Assembly: GCA_029881615.1 (NCBI GenBank)
Contig: JAOUMF010000205.1
Location: 1-5,166 of the forward strand
Direction: 5' to 3'
Source of the DNA: Alphaproteobacteria bacterium
Lineage (GTDB): Bacteria; Pseudomonadota; Alphaproteobacteria; UBA8366; JADFVY01
Length of the DNA: 5,166 bases
The translations under genes were made by a program, and so were the position numbers. Below the pieces are notes generated by a model. That model saw only the letters and a program-made list of their open reading frames with translations, did not search any database and was not told where the DNA came from. Positions 1 through 5,166 of the stretch are shown here, one piece after another (within the stretch, counting starts at the first letter, position 1; every line of letters starts with the position of its first letter).

Positions 1-214
1 CCAGCTTGTCTTGGGCAGCCGCAATTTCCGTGGCCTTGTCTATATTGCTCGCTTCGTGAATGACGGTATTTGGATAAATATTTTCAAGCACCATGGTCAG
101 ACCCTGGCGAAACAGGACATGGTCATCGACGATGAGTATCTCCAACCCGCGCATCGCCGCGCCTTGTGCGCTGCCATCAAGGCTGGTTTCCGCATTAACG
201 CCATTTACAGACAT
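1..214 (-). CDS. NarL/FixJ-type response regulator, N-terminal part (gene runs off the left edge)
   Basis: The visible 71 residues are the start of a receiver domain. Residues 24-39 read LEILIVDDHVLFRQGL, with the acidic pair D30-D31 followed by H32 and the xLxRxGL helix typical of the NarL/FixJ (LuxR-type HTH) regulators. The phosphoacceptor Asp, the Thr/Ser and Lys switch residues and the DNA-binding domain would lie outside the window, so the LuxR-type output domain is inferred from the receiver subtype. The ATG at 212-214 follows a TAGGGA-like ribosome site. It adds about 20 residues of low-complexity lead before the first beta strand, so the in-frame ATG at 152-154 (M21, preceded by AAGG) is a credible alternative start. 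The gene follows a hybrid kinase on the same strand across a 255-bp gap, which suggests a two-component pair, although the gap and a separate promoter allow independent expression. Confidence in the receiver is high, in the exact start moderate. Confidence 0.88.
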   Translation of the reverse strand, partial: MSVNGVNAETSLDGSAQGAAMRGLEILIVDDHVLFRQGLTMVLENIYPNTVIHEASNIDKATEIAAAQDKL

Positions 215-257
215 TTTAATATTCCCTACCGCCTCTTACCCTTTTGTGTTGCTATCA

Positions 258-271
258 GGCACTCTTGTGCC
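258..271. repeat. short inverted repeat in the regulator leader
   Basis: GGCAC (258-262) and GTGCC (267-271) form a perfect 5-bp stem with a 4-nt loop. It lies between the candidate promoter at 296-324 and the regulator start at 214, so it would be a leader hairpin in the transcript or a dyad operator just after the transcription start. It is short enough to be chance. Confidence 0.3.
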
Positions 272-295
272 GAATTCTATTTTTACGAGTATGCA

Positions 296-324
296 TTTAT
301 AGGCTGTTTTCGGTTGAATGTGAA
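296..324 (-). promoter_or_regulatory. candidate sigma70-type promoter for the response regulator
   Basis: On the minus strand a -35 element TTCACA (319-324) and a -10 element TATAAA (296-301) are separated by exactly 17 bp. Each matches the TTGACA / TATAAT consensus at most positions. Transcription would begin near position 289 and leave a leader of about 75 nt before the ATG at 214. That leader contains the small hairpin at 258-271. Promoter calls by eye are weak, but the spacing and position between the kinase stop and the regulator start support this one. Confidence 0.45.
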
Positions 325-387
325 TAGCTAAACACAGATGCGCATGTCGATTAAAAAACAAACCGCAGTTGTGCCCTAACTATGATT

Positions 388-419
388 GGCAGCCGCCGAA
401 TATATCGCCACGGCTAGCC
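388..419. repeat. imperfect GC-rich hairpin downstream of the kinase gene
   Basis: GGCAGCCG (388-395) pairs with CGGCTAGCC (411-419) through 8 bp with a single bulged base (416), and an inner CGA/TCG pairing closes an AT-rich loop. It lies about 50 bp past the kinase stop codon. Neither strand has a T-run directly after the stem, so it is not a standard intrinsic terminator. It may instead protect or structure the 3' end of the kinase transcript. The perfect 10-bp palindrome GGAACGTTCC at 452-461, 8 bp beyond the stop codon, is a separate dyad in the same gap. Confidence 0.35.
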
Positions 420-469
420 TGTAGGGTGTCGGCGTCTCATGTCATTGGCACGGAACGTTCCCGTAACCG

Positions 470-2770
470 TCATATTATCGCGATGATCGCCTCCAGAAGC
501 TCTTGCGGATTTATCGGTTTATGCACGAGAGTGTAGTCGCCGTTCCGAAGCTGTGGAAATGCGTCAATATCGGTGTCGCCAGTTATGATAATGGCTGGAA
601 TTTGTTCGTTTATATGCTGGCGTATCCGTTCGACGGCCAAAAGCCCGTTTTCACCGTTACGCAACCGTAAATCAGCTAATATGATATCCGGATGGCGGCC
701 ATGCGCACTAATTCGTTCAATGATTTCCTTAATGTGGTAAGCCGGAATGACCTGGCAGCCCCATCTTTCCAGAACGAATTTCGAACCGCGTAAAACCCAT
801 TCATCATCGTCTATCAGCGCCACAAGTTTTCCGGCCAGTGCGTGATCCCAGTCGACCCGCGCCGGACCCGGGACCGTATCCGCGGCAACTTCGCGGGTTT
901 GAAGGGCCGTCACCTTGAATGCCGAACCCTTGCCTGGTTCGGACCTGACTTCGACGCGATGATCCAGCAACCGGATCAACCGGTCCACGATGGCCAGCCC
1001 CAGGCCAAGGCCCATTCGCTGCATCGAATCGGGAACGTCGGCCTGATAGAATTCCCTGAAGATCTTTTCAATGCGGTCCGCGGCGATGCCCCGGCCGGTG
1101 TCCCATACCTCGACGGTCAGGGAATTGCCTCGCCGACGTGCGCCGAGCAGGACGCGGCCCTTCGACGTGTTATTCAATGCGTTGGATAGCAGGTTTCGCA
1201 ATATGCGCTCGAACAATGCCGGATCGGTCGCGATGGTCGCGTTGGCGGGGATAACCCGTAGCGACAGACCCTTCGCTTCGGCCAAGGGCTTGAATTCCGC
1301 CTCCAGCTTATCGAACAGCCCGGCGATGGACATCGGGACCAGTTGCGGGTGCACGACGCCCGCGTCCAGCTTGGATATGTCCAGAATTGAATCGAGCAGA
1401 TCCTCCATGGTGTCGCGGGCGCCTTGCAGAACCTTGATGATCTTGTCGGTGTCGGGCGAGTCGATGTCCCTGGAAAGCAGAGGGAAGAGCAGGGACATCG
1501 TATAGAGCGGTTGCCGCAAGTCGTGGCTTGCGGCGGCAAAAAACTTCGTTCGCGCGACCGAAGCTTTTTCGGTTTCTTCCTTTGCCTTGAACAGAGCGCG
1601 TTCGGCGCGCTTGCGTTCGTCGATATCGATCACGGTGGTCTGGATTGCCGGCAGGCCGTTCCACCGGATCGGCTGCGACATGCTTTCCAGCCAGAACTGG
1701 CGACCGTCTTTTCGGACCGCGCGATATTCGAAGCGGAGGCGTTCGCTGCCATTGTTGAGAAGACGGCCGTGGTTTTCCCGCACCAAATTCCGGTCTTCCG
1801 GCGCCACTGTCATTGATACCGTTGCCTTGGCAAGGGCCTCTTGCAGGGTGTCGTATCCGTGGACATCCGCCCAGGCCTGATTGATGAATAGCGGCCTGTC
1901 GTCGCCATGGACGATGGTCCCCTGAATCGATCCCTCGGTAAGGTCGCGAAACCTTTGTTCGCTGCCCTCTAGCGCGTCATACTGATTTTCAAGTAATTCC
2001 GTGTAACTCACGATCTGGCGCGATAGTTTGTAACCATACGCGGCGACGCCAATGACCATGACGCCGATAAGGCCGCCGATCAGATATTCGAAAAATTTCA
2101 TCTTTTCGGCGAGCAATATCTGGTTGTTCATATTGACTTCCAGAATCTTATGGGAATCGGCTTCCAACAAGGTCATGTATCGGATGATCTTGGCGTAGAT
2201 CCTGTCCATGCTGGCCATTTTCACGCCAGCATCATGAAACCGATCGTTCCGGTAGAGCCTGAATAGTTCGTTGGTGACCTTGGTCATTTCGCCGACCAGA
2301 AAGTCGACCGTTTCCATATGTTCGCGGAGTTTCAGTGTCTGGGATTTCGCCGGTTTCGTCGGCAAATTTTGGCGCGCTTCGGCCATCAGGGCCCGGAACC
2401 GTGCGAGGGTTTCATGGAGGCGGGCCTTTTCGACATCGACATCGCCGGAATCGAAAATGTCGTTGCCTGGCGCGTTGACGGCGGCAATCATCAGTGACAG
2501 TTCCACATAACGCTCGAACTGCGCCGACCACTCGCGCTCCGTGCTGACGGAATCGCGATAGATTTCAACGATTTGATGGTGGAGCACCAGGCTTCCCGAC
2601 AATGTGGCGATATCGAAAGCAGCCAGCAGGAAATAGACGAAATACCAGCGCGGGAATCTGGCGCGCGGTCGCCGGCCTCGCTCGTCGGCTTTAACCGGCC
2701 CATTGGGCAACTGGTGTTGTGTATCAACGGTATTCGGGGCGTCGCAGCCCCCGTCGTGATTTTTACTCAA
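470..2770 (-). CDS. membrane-bound PAS hybrid sensor histidine kinase with C-terminal receiver
   Basis: This complete 766-residue protein would autophosphorylate on a histidine in response to a signal and pass the phosphate to its own receiver. A basic cytoplasmic tail (1-41) is followed by TM1 (about 42-64), a largely helical extracytoplasmic region of about 160 residues, TM2 (about 227-247), a PAS/PAC domain (about 271-390) and a short coiled linker. HisKA carries H416 in ASHDLRQPL. The ATPase domain has the N-box N526/N530, the G1 box D557-TGRGI and the glycine-rich GLGLGLAIV at 587-595. The receiver (about 648-766) has acidic residues D654-D656, phosphoacceptor D700, T730 and K751, so every core catalytic residue is present. 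No Hpt domain is present, so phosphate transfer to the neighbouring NarL-type regulator would be direct from H416 or through an Hpt protein elsewhere. The start is TTG, the first start-type codon after an in-frame TAA and backed by GAGGAA. The gene diverges from the oxidase at 3117. The ligand is unknown. Confidence 0.95.
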   Translation of the reverse strand: MSKNHDGGCDAPNTVDTQHQLPNGPVKADERGRRPRARFPRWYFVYFLLAAFDIATLSGSLVLHHQIVEIYRDSVSTEREWSAQFERYVELSLMIAAVNAPGNDIFDSGDVDVEKARLHETLARFRALMAEARQNLPTKPAKSQTLKLREHMETVDFLVGEMTKVTNELFRLYRNDRFHDAGVKMASMDRIYAKIIRYMTLLEADSHKILEVNMNNQILLAEKMKFFEYLIGGLIGVMVIGVAAYGYKLSRQIVSYTELLENQYDALEGSEQRFRDLTEGSIQGTIVHGDDRPLFINQAWADVHGYDTLQEALAKATVSMTVAPEDRNLVRENHGRLLNNGSERLRFEYRAVRKDGRQFWLESMSQPIRWNGLPAIQTTVIDIDERKRAERALFKAKEETEKASVARTKFFAAASHDLRQPLYTMSLLFPLLSRDIDSPDTDKIIKVLQGARDTMEDLLDSILDISKLDAGVVHPQLVPMSIAGLFDKLEAEFKPLAEAKGLSLRVIPANATIATDPALFERILRNLLSNALNNTSKGRVLLGARRRGNSLTVEVWDTGRGIAADRIEKIFREFYQADVPDSMQRMGLGLGLAIVDRLIRLLDHRVEVRSEPGKGSAFKVTALQTREVAADTVPGPARVDWDHALAGKLVALIDDDEWVLRGSKFVLERWGCQVIPAYHIKEIIERISAHGRHPDIILADLRLRNGENGLLAVERIRQHINEQIPAIIITGDTDIDAFPQLRNGDYTLVHKPINPQELLEAIIAII

Positions 2771-2774
2771 CCGA

Positions 2775-2780
2775 TTCCTC
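2775..2780 (-). promoter_or_regulatory. ribosome binding site fixing the TTG start of the kinase
   Basis: On the minus strand GAGGAA lies 4 nt before the TTG at 2768-2770. An in-frame TAA lies further upstream and no ATG or GTG occurs between that stop and the TTG, so this site decides the start. An ATG at 2784-2786 opens a five-codon out-of-frame reading frame (MRGIG) whose TGA overlaps the TTG start. It may be fortuitous. Confidence 0.6.
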
Positions 2781-2826
2781 GCATGGCCGGGCTTATTTAT
2801 TTTGCCCGTTTAAGTTGTTCTGTCTG

Positions 2827-2845
2827 AAAAAAGTCTCTCGAGACT
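2827..2845 (-). terminator. hairpin followed by a T-run in the kinase leader (weak terminator or attenuator, or operator)
   Basis: AGTCTC (2832-2837) and GAGACT (2840-2845) are perfect inverted copies around a 2-nt centre. Read on the minus strand, the stem is followed directly by a run of T (2832-2827), the arrangement of a small intrinsic terminator. A 4-nt loop leaves a 5-bp stem, so termination would be weak. It lies about 60 bp upstream of the kinase start, where it could attenuate kinase transcription if the promoter lies further upstream. It could equally be a palindromic operator. Confidence 0.35.
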
Positions 2846-2851
2846 ATTGGT

Positions 2852-2949
2852 AACTGGCTGCGTGCCTATGGTTTCATCCCGAAGATATCGGCTCTCGATA
2901 ACGCGCGTCGGGATTATCGGGTGAAACAGCGGCCCGGATAAACTGGCTG
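2852..2949. repeat. 9-bp direct repeat enclosing a palindrome-rich segment
   Basis: AACTGGCTG occurs exactly at 2852-2860 and 2941-2949, leaving 80 bp between the copies. Inside, GTTTCATCCCGA (2871-2882) pairs with TCGGGTGAAAC (2917-2927) with one bulged base. Nested within is a perfect TATCG/CGATA stem (2886-2890 and 2896-2900, 5-nt loop). TCGGG occurs twice (2908-2912 and 2917-2921), so CCCGA at 2878-2882 could pair with either. The layout fits a folded RNA, a REP-like palindrome or a decayed small insertion with flanking duplication. No family was recognised. Confidence 0.4.
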
Positions 2950-2958
2950 AAAGTCATA

Positions 2959-2987
2959 TTACCTTGGTTGTAGTGCGTACATCTAAT
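2959..2987 (+). promoter_or_regulatory. possible promoter for the multicopper oxidase gene
   Basis: A poor -35 (TTACCT, 2959-2964) and a good -10 (TCTAAT, 2982-2987, five of six to consensus) are 17 bp apart. Transcription would begin near 2994, leaving a leader of about 120 nt with the CAATCC cluster just after the start, a position expected for a repressor or roadblock. A weaker alternative is TTCAAT (3024-3029) with TTTTAA (3047-3052), also 17 bp apart, which would put part of the cluster upstream as for an activator. The sequence alone does not choose. Confidence 0.25.
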
Positions 2988-3002
2988 GCCAAATTCCATC
3001 TT

Positions 3003-3032
3003 GGATTGCAATCCGTTAATTTATTCAATCCG
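3003..3032. promoter_or_regulatory. cluster of three CAATCC half-sites, candidate operator
   Basis: A perfect 12-bp palindrome, GGATTGCAATCC, lies at 3003-3014. A third half-site repeats as CAATCCG at 3026-3032, in the same orientation as CAATCCG at 3009-3015 and displaced by 17 bp. One inverted pair plus one direct copy in 30 bp, about 85-115 bp ahead of the oxidase start, looks like a transcription factor site. The neighbouring response regulator is the obvious candidate ligand, but I do not recognise the motif as a known consensus. Confidence 0.45.
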
Positions 3033-3044
3033 CTAGATGGCGGA
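3029..3044. repeat. inverted repeat TCCGC-N6-GCGGA before the oxidase gene
   Basis: TCCGC (3029-3033) and GCGGA (3040-3044) are perfect inverted arms with a 6-nt spacer. The left arm overlaps the third CAATCC half-site. It may be a second operator sharing bases with the first, or a small hairpin in the leader of the oxidase transcript. Confidence 0.3.
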
Positions 3045-3116
3045 AATTTTAACAATAAAAACAATAAGATGATTACAAGGTGAGCTTTCCAAGGGTATGA
3101 AATAGAGGAGTTAGCA

Positions 3117-5166
3117 ATGCGATCACGATACCTCCCCAAGCTGGGTGGGGCGCTGGCAATTATCGGCTTGGCGGCCGTTGCAGCGCCACCTGGCGAGGCG
3201 GCGACCCAAGTCTGTACCAACGAGGTCCGGGCTGATGTCGTCGCCATCGATCAACCGTTTTTTTACAACCGTCTGGGTGCGGTCAACCCCGCCGGCATGA
3301 TCTACGCGCTACGTCGCGACGTGGTCGATTCCGCCGGTCTGTCAGAGGCGGAAGGCGGCAATCTTGCGGCCGGCGATGTTACCTTGCGCGCCGATAAACG
3401 GCCACGCCCCTTGACTCTCAGGGTCAATGCCGGCGACTGCTTGCGTATTGATTTTGAAAACCTGCTTGCGGCCACACCGACCGCCGATCAGCCTGTAACC
3501 CGTACTGCGTCGATTCACGTCGCGGGCTTGCAGGTCGTGGGCAGCATCGACGATGACGGCTCCAACGTCGGGGCCAACCGCAGTAGCCTTGTCGGCCCCG
3601 GGGAAAAGACCCGTTACACGCTGTTTGCCGAGAAGGAAGGCACCTTCATGCTGTACAGCACCGCTGATAACGCCAGCGGTGAGGGTCTGGGTGGCACGCT
3701 CGCCATGGGTCTGTTCGGCGCGGTTAACGTCGAACCCGCGGGCGCCGAATGGTACCGCAGTCAGTTGACCGAGGAAGAGTTGGCTTTTGCCACCGTCGGC
3801 GCTCTGCCGACCGGTCAGCCGCAGATCGATTATGCGGCCGTCTATCCGGTTGGTCATAAATCCGCCGGCCTGCCGATCATGAATATGCTGAATGGCAACG
3901 AGATTGTTCATTCAGATCTGAATGCCGTTATCACCGGCCCGAACCGGGGCGATTTCCCGGCCGGCACCTATGTTGCGAACCCGGTGAATGAGCCGAACGC
4001 GTCAACCCCGCAGGCGCCGGGTCTCGATACCCGCACACGCGAGGAACCGTTCCGTGAATTCACGGTGATCTTCCATGATGAAGTCAAGGCCGTGCAGGCG
4101 TTCCCCGGTTTCTACAACGATCCGGTGTTCCGTCATACGCTTGGCAGCGTCAAGGACGGCTTTGCCATCAACTACGGCACGGGCGGCATCGGTTCGGAAA
4201 TCATCGCGAACCGTCTTGGCGTCGGCCCGATGTTCGAATGCATCGGCTGCAAGTACGAGGAATTCTTCCTGACCTCGTGGGCGGTGGGCGATCCGGCGAT
4301 GGTTGTCGATATCCCGGCCAATGTGGGTCTGGAAAGCCTTGCTCCCGGACAGGTTCCGCCGGCGGGCGCGGTTGGCCCGAAAGCCTCCAAGGCGTTGTAT
4401 CCCGACGATCCGTCCAACGTGTTCCATAGCTATATGGGCGATCGGGTGAAATTCCGTCAGCTCCATGTGGGTCCGACGGAACATCATATCTTCCATTTGC
4501 ATGCGCATCAGTGGCTGTCCAATCCCGACAGCGATGAAGCCCTGTATCTGGACAGTCAGGCCATCGGGCCGGGCAGTGGCTACACCTACGAAATCGCCTA
4601 CAACGGTTCGGGCAACCGAAATCAGACCGTCGGCGATTCCATCTTCCATTGCCATTTCTATCCGCATTTTGCCCAAGGTATGTGGGCGATGTGGCGTGTC
4701 CATGACACGTTCGAGACCGGTACACAGCTGGGGGCCAATGGCGTTCCGGTGCCGGGTTCGCGCGCTTATCCGGATGCGGAAATCACCGCTGGCACGCCGA
4801 TTCCGGCGATGGTGCCGGTTCCGACCCTGGCGATGGCGCCGATGCCGTCTCCGGTTCAGATCGTCAATGGCGACATCGAAATCGCCGACGTGACCACGAA
4901 CCCCGGCTATCCGTTCTTTATCCCCGGCAAGGCGGGACAGCGGCCTCCGCATCCCCCGCTCGACACCGAGGACGATGGCGGCTTGCCGCGGCATATGCTG
5001 CTGTCGGGCGAGGCTCATACGGTTACCACGCGCCTCGACTTCACCAAGGAAGTTCTGGTTGCCGACGCTATCGAAATTCCCGAGGCCGGTACGGCGGTCG
5101 AGCAGACGGCAATGGCATTCCATGCCGCCCGGACGCACGACACCTATACCCCCGAGGGAACTGCAA
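3117..5166 (+). CDS. large secreted MnxG-like multicopper oxidase, N-terminal 683 residues (runs off the right edge)
   Basis: The ATG follows GAGGAG (3105-3110) with a 6-nt spacer. Residues 1-28 are a Sec-type signal peptide (R2, R4, K8, hydrophobic 9-23, likely cut after GEA-28), so the protein works outside the cytoplasm. A first cupredoxin domain (about 30-225) keeps H134 in IHVAG but lacks the usual HxH pairs. A C375-x-x-C378 motif precedes conserved-looking KYEEFF. The copper centre appears at H457-x-x-H460-x-H462 and at H511-C512-H513-x3-H517-x4-M522, giving C512, H517 and axial M522 as type 1 ligands plus part of the type 2/3 ligands. A Pro/Met-rich linker (560-579) and a GYPFFIPG stretch (597-604) follow. 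The frame is open to the edge, so the full protein is far longer than a usual 500-residue laccase. Multicopper oxidases couple one-electron substrate oxidation to O2 reduction. The size and motifs recall MnxG-type Mn(II) oxidases, but this is family resemblance and the substrate is unproven. Confidence 0.9.
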   Translation, partial: MRSRYLPKLGGALAIIGLAAVAAPPGEAATQVCTNEVRADVVAIDQPFFYNRLGAVNPAGMIYALRRDVVDSAGLSEAEGGNLAAGDVTLRADKRPRPLTLRVNAGDCLRIDFENLLAATPTADQPVTRTASIHVAGLQVVGSIDDDGSNVGANRSSLVGPGEKTRYTLFAEKEGTFMLYSTADNASGEGLGGTLAMGLFGAVNVEPAGAEWYRSQLTEEELAFATVGALPTGQPQIDYAAVYPVGHKSAGLPIMNMLNGNEIVHSDLNAVITGPNRGDFPAGTYVANPVNEPNASTPQAPGLDTRTREEPFREFTVIFHDEVKAVQAFPGFYNDPVFRHTLGSVKDGFAINYGTGGIGSEIIANRLGVGPMFECIGCKYEEFFLTSWAVGDPAMVVDIPANVGLESLAPGQVPPAGAVGPKASKALYPDDPSNVFHSYMGDRVKFRQLHVGPTEHHIFHLHAHQWLSNPDSDEALYLDSQAIGPGSGYTYEIAYNGSGNRNQTVGDSIFHCHFYPHFAQGMWAMWRVHDTFETGTQLGANGVPVPGSRAYPDAEITAGTPIPAMVPVPTLAMAPMPSPVQIVNGDIEIADVTTNPGYPFFIPGKAGQRPPHPPLDTEDDGGLPRHMLLSGEAHTVTTRLDFTKEVLVADAIEIPEAGTAVEQTAMAFHAARTHDTYTPEGTA

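Larger units (their letters stand above)
2771..3116. other. divergent control region between kinase and oxidase genes
   Basis: This 346-bp stretch separates two divergently transcribed genes and must hold both their promoters. From left to right it contains the kinase ribosome site, a perfect dyad followed by six T on the minus strand (2827-2845), and a 9-bp direct repeat AACTGGCTG (2852-2860 and 2941-2949) enclosing palindromic DNA. These are followed by a possible oxidase promoter (2959-2987), a cluster of CAATCC half-sites (3003-3031), a second dyad (3029-3044), an A/T-rich stretch, and the oxidase ribosome site GAGGAG at 3105-3110. I could not identify a convincing -35/-10 pair for the kinase. 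No intact gene with a start codon and ribosome site is visible. Confidence 0.6.

Noticed and set aside
258..271. GGCAC-type sigma54 promoter for the regulator
   Set aside because: On the minus strand GGCAC is present, but the downstream element reads TGCC rather than TTGC and the invariant GC is out of register.
11..331. 106-codon plus-strand open frame at the left end
   Set aside because: It covers the receiver domain read in the opposite direction and continues into A/T-rich intergenic DNA. The receiver motif VDDH on the other strand is decisive.
351..375. T-rich stretch on the minus strand after the kinase gene, as an intrinsic terminator
   Set aside because: The preceding stem (AAC-TGCG-GTT) is only about 3-5 bp with mismatches, too weak to call even though six T follow it.
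2868..2924. 18-codon plus-strand ORF beginning at ATG 2868
   Set aside because: No ribosome binding site precedes it, and it falls in a palindromic region with no other support.
3342..3911. 189-codon minus-strand open frame inside the oxidase gene
   Set aside because: Antisense shadow of the oxidase frame, with no recognisable domain and no independent support.
4002..5138. 378-codon minus-strand open frame opposite the oxidase gene
   Set aside because: It lies wholly antisense to a frame with a signal peptide and clear copper motifs. Its translation is rich in Arg and His with no domain, as expected for an antisense shadow in GC-rich coding DNA.

Overview
The window holds one regulatory and metal-redox locus: two partial genes at the edges, one complete gene, and two informative intergenic regions. 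The protein types (NarL/FixJ-type regulator, PAS-containing hybrid kinase with an HDLRQPL H-box, very large periplasmic multicopper oxidase) and the moderately GC-rich coding DNA suggest a proteobacterium, probably an alphaproteobacterium. That placement is inference; nothing here fixes genus or species.

Layout. Positions 1-214 (minus) carry the first 71 codons of a response regulator whose gene leaves the window on the left. Positions 215-469 are intergenic, with a good candidate sigma70-type promoter for the regulator and inverted repeats near the end of the kinase gene. Positions 470-2770 (minus) encode a complete 766-residue membrane-bound hybrid sensor histidine kinase (TM - periplasmic domain - TM - PAS - HisKA - HATPase - receiver) starting at a TTG. 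Positions 2771-3116 are a divergent control region with a hairpin followed by a T-run in the kinase leader, a 9-bp direct repeat bracketing a palindrome-rich stretch, and a cluster of CAATCC half-sites before the oxidase. From 3117 to the right edge (plus) runs an exported multicopper oxidase, 683 codons visible and still open.

How the parts may work together. The kinase and regulator lie in the same orientation and are transcribed away from the oxidase, so the simplest model is that the kinase senses a periplasmic or redox signal and, through its receiver and/or the regulator, controls the oxidase. This is inference from gene order. The oxidase resembles the large MnxG-type multicopper oxidases (MnxG of Bacillus and Pseudomonas oxidises Mn(II)). 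Its first cupredoxin domain has lost most copper-ligand positions, while the type 1 and half of the trinuclear ligands sit mid-protein at residues 457-522. The missing HxH partner motifs are therefore predicted beyond the right edge. The substrate cannot be told from the sequence; manganese oxidation is a hypothesis.
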